Positions 1 to 13,643 of a stretch of 64,000 bases of DNA are shown here, one piece after another. The DNA lies in contig CM060900.1 in NCBI GenBank assembly GCA_030762935.1, positions 385,324,132 through 385,388,131 of the forward strand. The letters run 5' to 3'. Under the pieces are notes generated by a model, which was given only the letters and a program-made list of their open reading frames with translations, did no database searches and was not told the DNA's origin. This DNA is from Hymenopus coronatus (lineage: Eukaryota > Arthropoda > Insecta > Mantodea > Hymenopodidae). Position 1 is the first letter of the stretch; every line of letters begins with the position of its first letter. The position numbers and the translations under genes were made by a program.

Positions 1-1200
1 TTAGCTTACAGGAAGAGAGCGGGAATCAAAATGTCGAAAACTATGTGAACGTTTTATTTCGTTAATCTTCAGTATTGCTGAAATTGTTGTGTTTTCACTC
101 TCCTTTTCTCTTCCTTTTAGATAATAAATTTAAGATGTACTTAAGTGCCTTTTTAAAATGGATTATTTTTGTTTACTTTTTGTTGTTTTTAAGTTAGATG
201 AAAAGTTGGAGGCAACAGCGTACCCCGACTGCTGCTCCAGTAAAGGCTCTCCGTCAATTACCATGGAGTTTCTCTTACGAGGTAAATTTATAACTTTGCT
301 TTTATCCAAAGTTAAGAATACTGTGGCCCTTTAAGAAAGTCAGAGGGTATTAAATCAGAGGAGCAAATGTCAGGTAGGGTTCTGCAGTAACGTTAACAGC
401 CGCAAACAAGCTGCTGCCCAAACGCTTCACCATCAGCGTCTGTTCCACTTCTTCCAAATGTCTTGTGGTGCTGTTCTTACACGGCTTTAACTACTTTTCG
501 TTGTGAAACACACACACAGTAAACGTTACAAAGGATTTTTGTATTTATTACTCAGGCACTGCATACTCTGCATCGTTTGTTATGCATTTTAAGTTCCATT
601 GTCAAGTACAGCATGCAACAAATCGTTTTATGAAAATAGCAGAAACATCTACAAAAGTTTTAAAGGTATACTGTATTGTAATGCAATCTTTTGTTATATT
701 TTTAAACCTGGGGTATATTAACCAAGAGATTTGAATGCATATTAGGCGACATCGGGCATGTTTAGTATCAGCAAGTCTTTTGGGTTCGCTTTGATTCACT
801 TCTTTCTCCCAAAGGCAATATCCGTATCATTTCATGTTCCTCCCAGATGCTTAGCGAGTAGCATTATAAGTACATCCAACAAATTTATTTTCTCATATTA
901 TTTAGTAATAATTAGAATAGAAAAAGTCATATTTGAATAGAACCACCACATCTACCATTAAGAAAAACAATAATATTATGCTCTAAACATCTATTAGTTG
1001 ATAACAGATGGAGGGGGGGTCTATTCACATGGTAGCACGATTGTGCTACATTCATATATGTACCTGGCTTATCAATTAATAGCGTGACATTGCCGTCTAT
1101 GTCTGACTGCGCTGCTCACGTTTGCTTTGGTATTTGTGTCATCGCATCCACTGAATAAACAACAGCAAGAGCGAGCGACGCGACGGTAAGAGGATCTTTC
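1..1200. other. Unassigned AT-rich sequence
   Basis: No coding exon, RNA gene or known repeat was recognised. Reading frames are short and do not resemble a protein family. The sequence is AT-rich and looks like ordinary intergenic DNA. Confidence 0.5.
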
Positions 1201-1220
1201 GGAACTTTAGACATTGTGAT

Positions 1221-1510
1221 TCTTCTGGATTTTCCAGAGCTTGGGCTTCTAGAAGCTTCCAGGAAGATCTGTGACGTTATTTTCTAGTTATAAAAGGAGT
1301 AAGGATTTCAGTGTGGTTGCTGTTTGTTGTTGTGAACTGTATGGAGTCTTGAATGACTGGAATGTTAGCGTACAGAGGTGCGCGAGCCATGGATGGCGTG
1401 CAGCAATAAAAGGTCTACTCCTCGAAATGTCGAGTAAAGTATTTGCAACGTGAACTCAAGACTGCATTTGCAACTACATTTTGAATGAATAAAGACATTT
1501 TTTAGAATAC
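1221..1510 (+). repeat. LTR-like repeat with promoter and poly(A) signals (copy 1)
   Basis: The segment holds HSEs, a TATA box and an initiator, then two AATAAA signals (1405-1410 and 1488-1493) within 200 bp, an arrangement typical of LTR U3-R-U5. A diverged relative lies at about 59115-59330. Both share a block around the words TGGATGGCGTGCAGC and GTCGAAA/TCGAAA..CGAGT, followed by a tail with TGAATGAA..ACATTT. The HSE array is seen only in this copy. Element ends and target-site duplications could not be fixed, so the class (LTR, Penelope-like or other) is open. Confidence 0.5.
1223..1312 (+). promoter_or_regulatory. Heat-shock-type promoter: HSE array, TATA box, initiator
   Basis: Three perfectly spaced inverted heat-shock pentamers occur: TTC 1247-1249, GAA 1252-1254, TTC 1257-1259, followed by a near-match GGA at 1262-1264. 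A weaker pair (TTC at 1223-1225 and 1232-1234) lies just upstream. TATAAAAG is at 1289-1296 and an arthropod-style initiator TTCAGT at 1307-1312. The order HSE, TATA, initiator is that of heat-shock promoters bound by trimeric HSF. The TATA-to-initiator distance (about 21 bp) is shorter than the usual ~30 bp, so the true start may lie a little downstream. No recognisable protein follows, and the block sits inside an LTR-like repeat, so it probably drives or drove a mobile element. Confidence 0.6.
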
Positions 1511-1514
1511 CATT

Positions 1515-2136
1515 TATACATTTCGGGTTCATTCCGTCCAGATCTTCTGCAGTGGACTTCCGCAAGGTCCATATTGTTTGTAGGTGCCAAGTACTATGAG
1601 GAACCAATGGTGTACAGAGGTGGTGGTGTGAAAGTGCGGAACATAACACTATATGATATTCGTTAACCTAGCATTCAGAAAGTACGGAATAGAGTTATCT
1701 TTATTACTTTAACAAATTGAAATATAAGATACCTATAACTTTGTGAACCACCAAAGCTTAGATTTACCAGCCGCCCCTGAACCCATGAATTGTAGTGCTG
1801 GGAATAAGAAGACTGTATGTCCATTTTGCCAACAACCATAATTTTGTCTTACTCGAGTATAAGTGCTTGCTGCATCGGCATGTACATGTACATAATACTA
1901 TCATTGAGGAGTACATTTGTGCAATTGAATTAAGATTAAATATATAAAAATATTACAATTATAAATTAATTACCTTCGCCAGAAAAAGCTCTTTAGTTGA
2001 ATAAAATAAAATTGTCTAATTTTATTTTGCTTTAAGTTAATTGACATGAATGATTAATATACAGTTCCATTATATATTATTTTAGGTGCTAAGCGGAAAC
2101 CAAAACTAAAATATTAAGAAGTCTGTGTGCTACACT
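1515..2136. other. Unassigned AT-rich sequence
   Basis: Nothing recognisable on either strand; no long reading frame and no clear repeat structure. Confidence 0.45.
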
Positions 2137-2887
2137 CACGTAACTTTTTCCACCCAATCTTCAACATATAAATCTTACAGAACCATATTCTTCCATCTAC
2201 TTCACCCTTATCCAGATAAACATCCCTTCTCTTTGCATAAAGAGGATAAATACAAAATATGAATGATTTTCCATTTGAGGAAAACGTAAATATTGGTAAA
2301 CTTAAGCCATATTAAGCAATATCTTGGAAATGATTAGCTCGGCAACAAAAAGTACATATATGACATAAATTGTGTGTTTTGACGGGATCTGCATATTGTG
2401 TAGTAAGATATTGCTTTCTTTAATGGTTTACCAATTATGCAAAACTCATTAAGAATGAACAGAACTTAAAGAGTCTATTACCAGGATGTTCATGATATAC
2501 AATTCTATTTGGCATATAAATGTATTTAATGTGTTGTAGCTTAATCAAAATCCATAGAGCTATTTTTGAGAAAATCAAAATTTTCCAGTTTTTCCATGTA
2601 AAGGGTAGTTTTGAATGGGGGTTTTTCTTAAAGATTTACCTGTCACATTCTTGAACAATGCTGAATTTAAATATCAAATTTTGTATTTAACCGGTTTTTC
2701 GTTCCCGAGTTAATCTGTTCACAGGCACACACGGACATACACACATACACGAACACTTTTGCTTTACTGGATTGTGGGGAAACTAAAGCCGGTAATTCTC
2801 GTGAAATCTCGGTATCCATTTTTTGGGGTGGAATGTAATATCCTCTCTACCTATGTGCTAAGTGTGAAGTAGTGAAAGAAAAAAATT
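2137..2887 (+). repeat. Dispersed ~750 bp element, copy a
   Basis: One of five related segments in the window (others at 7216-7570, 10393-11232, 37655-38395 on the minus strand, and 53158-53890). Shared landmarks in order are: a TTATGCAAAA block (about 2430), TTTTGAGAAAATC (about 2565), a CGAGTTAATCTGTTCACAGGC-like block running into ACACAC/GGACA (about 2705-2740), and GGGGTGGAATG (about 2824). The 3' end is near a GAAGTAGTGAAAGAA stretch. No coding capacity is visible, which suggests a non-autonomous element. The 5' end of this copy is uncertain. Confidence 0.6.
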
Positions 2888-3169
2888 GCTTAAATTCTAC
2901 ACACCAAAATTATATTCCTAGAAGTAGCAGAATGCCGACAATACTTATAATAACACTATTGAAGGGTTCAGAGGAATAATAACCGATATCTCATCTCAAA
3001 AATAGGTCATGCCTTAAAGACATAAACGATTTAGTACAGTGTATTTTTATATCCTTTATTGTTTACTCATTCAATAAAATTAACAACCGTACTTCCGAAT
3101 GAACAGAAACTGCATTGGCTATTTCAAAACTTAAATATATGCTTCTTACTTGCCATGTGAATCTTAAAT

Positions 3170-5502
<2,333 letters not shown>

Positions 5503-5695
5503 TTATTTCACTGCATAGTGCATAGTCCGGTGGCAGCGCTGTCAATGTAATAATACAATGTACAATATAATTGAGTTAAGTAAACAATAATGTCAGTAAT
5601 ACCCTGTTAAAATGCCAATGACATCATGGTATACTAATGTATACATAACTGTAACAAGAGTAATAATAACGCAATATTTTAATTTACTATCCTGA

Positions 5696-7215
5696 TTATA
5701 AACCACTCTTCTTTAGTCTCTTTTTAAAACTATTTACACTTTGAGTCAAAGTCTCCATTAAATCTGCAAGCATTTTGTTCCATTCGTTTATTGTTTGTTC
5801 TGTTTGCGAAGGAAAATTTACCTATGTCTGTTTTCTGTTCCTATTTCTTATTTTTTCCTAGTGATCATTCCTCCCACAGTATAATGGTTTTAATAATCGT
5901 TTGGATATGTCTTTCCATACAGGTTCCCCCTTATAGGCTCTAAAAATTGCACATAGCCTTGCTCGTCTTCTACGTTTTTCTAGTGTTTCCCAGGAAGTAG
6001 CAGTGCTGGTATGATTTTCGAATCGTTTACTTCTTTCTACAAATTTAGCTGCACTTTTTTGAACTCTCTCTTGTGCCAGTTTTTGCCCCACCCGATACGG
6101 ATCCCAGCATGCAGCACTATACTCTAATATTGGTCGAACTAAAGAAGTGTATGCCAAATTTCGCGAGTTTCCATTGCTGCGTTTTAAAATCCTCATAACG
6201 AAATGCAACGCTTTCCACGCCTTCCCAGTGATCGAGTTTACATGTTCCCCCCACTCCAATCTTTGGTTTAGTATTACCCCTAAATATCTGGTGCTATTTA
6301 CTCTGAGTATTTTCTTACTGTCTAATTTATACGTTACGTTTTCTACTATTCTTGCCCTTGAAAATATAACTGTTTTACATTTTATTGGATTTATCTCCAT
6401 ATTATTATATTTTGCCCAGAGTTGAATTTTGTTTAAATCTTCTTTTAGATCTATTGTGTCACCTTTACCGCTAATATTTCCATATATTATACAATCGTCT
6501 GTAAATAGGCGAATCTGAGATGTTATCCCTTCCCATAAATCATTTATATATGCTAAGAAAAGCAACGGCCCGATCACGCTTCCCTGGGGCACACCAGAAG
6601 TTACATTTGTAGGAGACGATAATTATTTCCCACCCGCACTCTTTGGGTTCGTTCACTCAAGAATTCCCGAATCCAAGTTATCAACCAATCTGTTGTCTAT
6701 TTGCAGATTACAAAGTTTTTCTATTAGTCGTCCATGCGGTACAAGGTCAAACGCTTTACAAAAATCAATTATTATCGCATGTACTTTTCCACCCACGTCA
6801 AGTGTATCGGCTACATCCTGACAAACAGCAACTAGTTGACTCTCACAAGAATGTCCGTTCCGGAAACCACGTTGGCCTTCGAAGAGCCAATACGTTTTAT
6901 CCCATTCGCGTCTTAAATATTGTGCTATAAGATGCTCAACTTGTTTGCTTACTACCGATGTCAAACTAACTGGCATATAGTTTGCCGCATTTGTTCAATC
7001 CCCTGCTTTATAAATAGGCACAACTATAGCCTGCTTCCAATCTTGCGGCATACTTCCGTTATTTACTGTTACTTTGAATAGCCTCAGTATGTATGGCACG
7101 ATTGCCTCCTCCCCCCAATCTTAAGAAAGTCGCCCGAAATGCCATCTGGCCCGATTGATTTATGTTTTTCTAATTTAGCTTACCGTCTTCTAATGTCGCT
7201 TGGTTTCACTGTCAG
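5696..7215 (-). pseudogene. Degenerate LINE (Jockey/CR1-type) reverse transcriptase
   Basis: Minus-strand remnant of the pol region of a non-LTR retrotransposon. In order it shows an N-terminal block with SIGPDGISGDFLK, an NYMPVSLTSVV block, GFRNGHSCESQ, the motif A region DFCKAFDLVPHGRL, a PQGSVIGPLLF block, the catalytic FTDD motif (normally FADD), a CKTVIFSRA thumb region, and the C-terminal tail with INEWNKMLADLMETL ending at the stop at 5696-5698. Frameshifts occur near 7120, 6650, 6600 and 5795, and an in-frame stop near 7000, so it is inactive. The endonuclease and ORF1 are absent, consistent with 5' truncation by target-primed reverse transcription. The 3' end points at the GATA array. 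Confidence 0.9.
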
Positions 7216-7570
7216 AGGGGGCCCTTAAAAACACATAAAAACAATTGTTAGAACCACTTAGGCATAATGCTTTCCCATACAAAGCGCAGTTTGGTAGTGG
7301 GGGAATATTTTTGAAAAATTTACCTATCGCACATTTTTAAGATATTGAATTCGATGTCAATCTGGTATTTATCTTAATTGAATTTTTAAATTCTGCCGTT
7401 CACACATATACACACACACTCCACGCACATGGACCGAAGGACGGGCCTATCTCCACAGAAGTTTTTAAAATTATTTTTATTCAGGAAGCCACAAAACATA
7501 TCGAATTTCGGAGCAGAATGCAATTTTCTTTACTCACTAGGCACAAATACGTGTACTCCTGATTTCCTTT
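7216..7570 (+). repeat. Dispersed ~750 bp element, copy b (5'-truncated)
   Basis: Matches the second half of the dispersed family: the CATACAAAGCGCAGTTTGG block, a TTGAAAAATTTACCT block, the ACACACAC stretch and the terminal region near GGAGCAGAATGCAA. It begins directly next to the 5' break of the LINE remnant, so one of the two may have inserted into or been truncated against the other. Confidence 0.5.
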
Positions 7571-9049
7571 AGTGTTTTTTTTTTCTTTAATTGATGTTGG
7601 CAGAAAACCTTCCTCAGCTGTGTTCCACACCAGCCTTTGGTGAGTCTAATTCTGATATCGGTTTGAATTTAATTTTGATACACCGCATTAGCCTGTGAGC
7701 AAAGATCGTGCCCAGATGAGTGGCAAAAAGAAGAACTGGGACAGAAGCATCTCATCTGAGTGGCTGGAAGTAGTGATTTGTAAAGATTTCCTGGATGAGT
7801 CCGTCTCATATTGGTCTGATATCAAAGTCTGGTGACTCAAAAATTAATTAATGAAGAGAGGCCTTGTGCAGACTTAGCAGCAAAGGAAAATAGGTAATCA
7901 TAAAATATAAATTAGAGTTAGAACCAGCTAAATTATGGGGAAAGGATGTAGCAGATGTGGTTTAGTATTTACTTTTCGGTTTAAACCAATGTGCATAATA
8001 TCGCTACGAATCCATGCACACGAATATACGTTGTATAGTAAGTCAAAGTCAACTCTCATCATGTTTCGAATACTCAGATTGTTTTCGAATCAACTGGGTC
8101 CTCACATATAACGATGTACCTAGTATAATCAATATATTTAGATTCGAATCAATGATTAGTCAAATGGACTGACTTCGAAACGGGAATGCTTATTTACTAA
8201 CAGAAGGTGGTGAAGGAAACCCAGCATCAGGTGATTAAACTTCTTCCAGCCATCCAAAAACCATAAAACCTATTTTCAGCTTAGGAGTTCATTACCAATC
8301 CAGTCAGAGATTGACGATGCAGTTGTATCAGAATTAAGAGGTTTTAGCACATACCTCTAAGTCACCAGCTGAACACTTAATAAGAATATTGATGATTTGC
8401 CCGATCTGAATTAATTCAAACGTGCTGTTCAGAATAAGTTGTATGTGATGGTCAGAAAATCCCAAAAGCAGTAAGCGGAACAACAACACTGAAGACCTGA
8501 ATATGAGGAAAGTATAATGTAGACATCCACACAAGGGTAATGCCATCTATAGAGGATTCAATTCCGTATAATTGAAGTATACGTAGTTTTGCAAAGTATT
8601 AGATTCCAATATCTAATACTTCTGTTTATAATTTTACCACCAAATCCAGGCGATTTTCACCGAAAACTAAATCTAATTTGATTACCTACTGGTAAACTCT
8701 GCTACTGACGGCTGCCCTTTAGGCTTCGTAATATATCCGTTCTAAAGTAGTAAAGCTTGGTAATGTAACGAGTGACACACACACGCTCACATATTTCGAC
8801 AATTTAAAGAATATCTCTGTGATGCCGATGCCGAGTATGGAGATATTGTGTATTATTGTGCGGTCCGTTGGCTGCGAAAAGGAAATACGTTAAAAATATT
8901 TTTTCATCTTCGTGAAAAAATGTTCCCTTCTTCACATGAAGAGGAAGCCCACGCCAGATCTTAGTGATCCAGCCTTGGACAGCCAACTTTGTATTTCCTG
9001 AGGATTTTGCAGGACACCTCTCTCCAAGGAAAGTAACGGGTCGGCAACA
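7571..9049. other. Unassigned sequence
   Basis: No exon, RNA or repeat recognised. Open frames are short and without family resemblance. Confidence 0.4.
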
Positions 9050-9478
9050 TTGCTCATTTCACAAGCTTACAAAAGTGCTTGTGATAGAGTGATGTTCAGT
9101 AATTACGTTCAAGTTTTAATTCAATTGGAATTCAAAATGAATTCAATTCAAGACCTTGATTCACTTGAAAAGGAGCTTAAGCTTTTTGGAATGCCTTTTG
9201 TAACACCAGCTGAAATAGAGTCGCGACATTTGCGGCTTGAACTTATTGATCTTCAACGAGATATATGAACAAATGCACGTTTCAACAATTCTGTAATCTG
9301 AACGATCTTTCCAAGACTACCTCAGCAACAATATCTACAGAAGCTGGCTGCGAAAATGGTGGCAATGTTTCGTTCGTCGTTTGTCTGTGAACAGTTGTTT
9401 TCTATCATGAACTTTAATAAAAGCGAGTCTCCAACATCTATTACTGATGTTTCCTTCATGTCAATGCCAACTAGATAA
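9050..9478 (+). pseudogene. hAT-type transposase C-terminal fragment (GTF2IRD2/ZBED-like)
   Basis: A single reading frame interrupted by two stops (9266-9268 and about 9299-9301) resembles the C-terminus of hAT transposases related to the domesticated GTF2IRD2/ZBED group. Visible landmarks are SLEKELKLFGMPFVTPAEIE followed by LRLELIDLQRD, then AAKMVAMFRSSFVCEQLFSI and MNFNKS. CEQLFSxMNxxKS is the hallmark of the hAT dimerisation region. The BED finger and catalytic residues are not present, so this is a short 3' remnant. Confidence 0.8.
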
Positions 9479-9484
9479 AATCAC

Positions 9485-10392
9485 GTTTTGACGTATTGGT
9501 AAATACATATCACGAATTTATTTATTTAATCTGATATAGAAGGTAATAAGTTATTCAAAATAAGCATTTTCTTAACCATAAATTTGTTCAACAATACTAA
9601 GGTAAAGTCAACTATTGAAATCGTGGACTTCTGTTTTGTGTACGCGCTGTTTGTTACCTTTCCTCTCAGCGCTCGAAGAGAGCGCTGCCAGTAACTGTGG
9701 TCCAGTCGCAAACTACAAGTCGGCTTGGGGAGCGTGATTAGTAGACCGAGAATTCATATACAACAAAATAAATGCCCAGAATATGCATCTAATGCTCACA
9801 AAACTTTAGAAATATGCACCTGAATATTCACTACTAAATTGAAAGTTCCCTAATTTAGTTAATTAAAATTCAGTTGGGCTCATTTTAGGCTTCATTCAAA
9901 AGTTATTTACCATGACTGGCCTTGACTTTGACGCTGTGAAATACACAATTTTAATATGAATTTAATGCTGTTCACACTGCAAGTAATAAGTGTGAAAAAT
10001 TAAATGTAAACAATACACTAGGAGGCTATGATTAAAGCTTCTAATGCTAAAAATAATTTAGTGGAACAAATGAGACTTAAAATTGGAAGCTGCGTAAAGG
10101 TATTTATGTTTAAAATGCAAATGCTTTACAATGTTGTCATACTTCATGTTACAATAAACAACAGTTTTCTCCAAATTTTCTGGAATGGAAAAGCTCCGTT
10201 TATTCATGAGCACAAGCTTGTATTAAAAACTGAACTTTAAACAACACAACATGTTATCGGGAAAATGTTTAAAAATCTGAAGTGTTTAATTCACATGAGC
10301 TTCTGTATCTGTTCCACAAAGAAAGCACTCTTACAAAAGGTTATTCTTTTATATATTTAATGATAATGCAGATAAACCTTAGCAGAATTAGT
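9485..10392. other. Unassigned AT-rich sequence
   Basis: No family recognised. The short frames here have no resemblance to known domains. Confidence 0.4.
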
Positions 10393-11232
10393 CTTATTAC
10401 TTACTTCCTTGTAAATAGAAGCGTAGTAAGGAAATACACTAGGCTAAACGATTGTCAATTTAAAAGCTGTTCGTTATGTGAAACAATTGAAATTCGGTTC
10501 TCTTTGAAAGGTCACGAGTATAAAAGAGATGTGAAACGAAAGATGACTTCCCGTTTGAGAAAACTTTTAAGTGGTATTAAATTGAAACTAATAACATATA
10601 TCTCGCGTAGGTTAACTCTGCAAAACAAAAGCAAAGAACAACAACAACAAAATGTATACCATATATATACATATATATATATATATATTCAGTGCTTTAA
10701 AGAAATATATATTTTTGTGTAATAAGTTTTAGTCAATCTCTTACGATTTAGCAGTTATGCAAAATTAATTCACAATGAAGAATTCTTCAGAAAAATCTTT
10801 CCCAGAAAAATCAAGATAACCTCGTACATTTTATTTGCTATGAAAATGTCTTTAATATGCCGCATTTTAATCAAAACTGTTTGAGCAGTTTTTGAAAAAA
10901 ACAGCATTTTCCTAAATGTTTCCAACTAAAGGATATTTTTTAAGATCTAAAAATCCTTCCATCTAAAGGGGGATTTTCTTGAAACACTTTGTGTCGCATC
11001 CTTGAATGGTTCAACATTTAATACCAAGTTTGGTGTTTAACAGATTTTCGTGTTTGAGTTATGCTCTCCACAGACACACACATGCACTGACCTTTTTGTA
11101 ATATTTTATTCAGGGGTCCCCAAAACATGTATTTCTCGTGAAAGGTTGGTTCCCATATTGGGGTGGAATATATCCGTTCCTTACCTACTATGTACATTGT
11201 GTATACATGCAGGAGAAAGTAAAAATGGGACT
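10393..11232 (+). repeat. Dispersed ~750 bp element, copy c (near full length)
   Basis: Starts near TTACTTACTTCCTTGTA and ends near GGAGAAAGTA. The reverse complement of the end (TACTTTCTCC) matches the start (TACTTACTTCC), giving a short imperfect terminal inverted repeat. Internal landmarks are AGTTATGCAAAATTAA (about 10752), TTTGTGTCGCATCCTTGAA (about 10988), TTCGTGTTTGAGTTATGCTC and GGGGTGGAATA. A (TA)n tract at 10658-10688 is internal. Frames that overlap it on both strands are chance. Confidence 0.65.
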
Positions 11233-11239
11233 TCCTCAA

Positions 11240-12908
11240 CGCTTAATGGAGAAGGTATTTGTGCGTTTAATACAGACCTCTGTAACACAACAACTGTAAT
11301 AAAAAATAATCGTATTAGCATATTAACAGCTCATCCAGTTGATGGTCTCTCTGTAGTTCATTTGAACGAGCAATGTACTCTGGGATCATTAGCCCCTGAA
11401 CCTGGCTGACAAGCTGTTTCTAAGAAACCATTTAGCAGAACGTTAACCATCTCCCGTTAAACAGCCTGCCTGAAGTGCAAAATTACCGTCCTTTTTAAAA
11501 TGTCAAGTACGCTGAACGTAAATGAGCCAGCATTTTTCCTTAGGACCGTAGCCCATTTCTCACTTAAATCCATGATGTTGAAGATTCGTTGAAAAAGCGA
11601 AACTGAGAAAAATGACAAAATAACAAATTATACGCAAAATAAAATAAAACATGCATATGTCGCTAAAAACTTCAGATTATGCAAATATGCAAAATAAAAT
11701 TAGTCATATTTTAATATACTTCTTTCGAAATGTAAAGACATTTAAAACGTTGCAAATCCTCGGTCTAGTCATTAGATATTGCCTTTTTTTTTATATAGGC
11801 TATATGTTGAATGCATTATTAGCTTACCACTTTAATACACCATGAACTGTTATATACGTCTTAGTTGAGACATATTAAGTTGATTCATATAACAGTTATT
11901 TATTTCGGTTTCCTGCTTAAGGGGACCAACCTATGAAAATTTAAAACTCAATGTTTCTTAAACAATTACGCTCACTTTTTACTGCATACTTCTATTGCTC
12001 TGTGGAACTAATTCTGTAATGTTGAGACAAAAGCATTAAGTAGATTTTGAGAAAAAATCTGTCAAATAGCCTCCTTGAACTTCAGTTTTCAAAACTTTGT
12101 AACAAAGCTTCATATTTACATTCCGGGGATATCACTTAAAAATATCGGATAAGTTTCAAGTTAATTAAATATTATTACAGGAAAAGGTGTGATAAATTAT
12201 TCCTTCATCTTTTATTTCATTATTTTTGTCGTTTAATGAACCTTTACATGCGATGGAAAATGAATTTAGAGAAACACGCGTTTTGATACTTGAAGGACTC
12301 TTTGTTACCATTTAAACATCCATTTAAAAGGTCACGCGGCGAGTGTTTAAATTGGCTAAAGACTTCAGCATATTAATCTATAAGGGCCACGGTATATAAT
12401 TGTGCTAAAATAAGAAAAAATCAAGAATTTTGTCTAATTTTCACCAGTTGGTACTCTTCACACTAAAAACCAAGCTGTGCTTGCGGTTTATACCTATTAG
12501 TACCGATACAATAAGTATTGCAAATGCTACTAAAGTACCCTCTACCAGTAAATATATTTGGTAAATGTAGCTGTTGAGGATACATACGCTGTTGAGATGC
12601 TTTACATGATCATGTCATTTTATACAACAATCATTATCTTTAAGATTAGAATTTGGTCTACAATTTACATATTTCTAATACAATCTTAAGGTTCATCTTT
12701 CAGTTAAATATAATAATTTTAAATGTAATGTTTATCTTGTAGTCATATTAAGAATTCTAAGGGTAATTTCATGTTACTGTCTTCATAGTTGAACCATTAG
12801 TTTACTTTGAAAGAGTCTCCACCAAGGCAAATAGCGTGATTGCTGCGCAATTTCTTATCACCAGAAGCATAGATGTTCGCTGTTAAGTGATATTCCCTTA
12901 CATACAAG
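11240..12908. other. Unassigned AT-rich sequence
   Basis: Nothing recognised except ordinary AT-rich DNA. Some phrases around 12060-12160 loosely recall the dispersed element but were not convincing. Confidence 0.4.
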
Positions 12909-13127
12909 GTGATAGTAGGGCATGAATTCCCGAATATGATTCATGGAGGTTGCGTCGTTCCTGCTCTACATAGATTGAGTGAAACAGTCCGAACCCTTTA
13001 TCCTAATGTGGATAAGCTAGTCTCCAATGAGAAAACAGTGTTTGTAAAAGCCCTATCACGGATTAATGCTTTCAGAAATATTAATCCCGACTTTGCATTG
13101 CGGCCTACACCCGTAATCATGTGTTAG
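12909..13127 (+). pseudogene. hAT-like transposase fragment (second hAT family)
   Basis: A 72-codon open frame resembles a central block of a hAT-superfamily transposase common in arthropods. In this block the usual text is NMIHxTCLAHxLHRVxE, then FPxVDxLIxxxKKxFxKAPxR, then PxPVITRW. Here one reads NMIHGGCVVPALHRLSE, YPNVDKLVSNEKTVFVKALSR and RPTPVIMC. The conserved CxAH has become CVVPA and the final TRW is lost, so this is a decayed fragment. It differs from the hAT remnant at 9.05 kb. Confidence 0.75.
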
Positions 13128-13134
13128 AGTTAAC

Positions 13135-13372
13135 GTAATTCCACTATCTCGGCCCGAAGGCGTCAGACGTGATCAGTACCTCCTGTCCCTCCTGGCCGGC
13201 TGATGCGGTCTTCTCGAACTGGAGACGCCACTTCTCAATCAAGTAGATCCTCAATTGGGCCCTCCAAAACCTCACGAGGTTGGGTGCACCCCGGGAATCG
13301 AACCCAGGGCTCCCGTTTGGCAAGAAGCCGCGCTACTACCGCGCTAAGGAGACGACCCACGCGTAGAGGTAC
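13135..13372 (-). repeat. tRNA-derived SINE with well-kept pol III promoter
   Basis: On the minus strand the head (plus 13358 down to about 13290) reads like a tRNA: CTCCTTAGCGCGGTAG resembles box A and GGTTCGATTCC is an exact box B. The body runs to about 13135. It is GC-richer than its surroundings and lies a few bases after the hAT fragment. Head similarity to initiator/elongator Met or Ile type tRNAs is only suggestive. It is a SINE rather than a real tRNA because the anticodon arm does not fold cleanly and the transcript continues into a body. Confidence 0.65.
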
Positions 13373-13607
13373 TTGGCTTAAAGGCAAATAAATGAACTGG
13401 ACAAACAAGACGATTCTGTAATTGAGGGTATAAAGAATTTAATATTTGGCGCTAATTCAAAATGTGACTAGGCGTTCATATCTTCATAGTTTGAATTATT
13501 ATTGATTCCGTCAATAAACAAACTAAAAACGTATATTGACGTATTAAGTAATTCAGTTAAATAATAAAGAAATAGAGTTTTTTGAAAAACTATTTTCCAT
13601 TGTCTAG

Positions 13608-13610
<3 letters not shown>

Positions 13611-13640
<30 letters not shown>
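13611..13640. repeat. Poly(A) tract, 30 bp
   Basis: Pure A run. Possibly a retroposed tail, but no element was recognised upstream of it. Confidence 0.95.

Positions 13641-13643
<3 letters not shown>

Noticed and set aside
10282..10722. 146-codon plus-strand frame
   Set aside because: Overlaps the start of a non-coding dispersed repeat and includes its (TA)n tract; other copies do not keep the frame.
11050..11409. 119-codon plus-strand frame
   Set aside because: Half of it lies in the dispersed repeat; no family resemblance.
13290..13358. Possible true tRNA gene
   Set aside because: A and B boxes are good, but the middle does not form a convincing anticodon arm and similarity continues into a SINE body.
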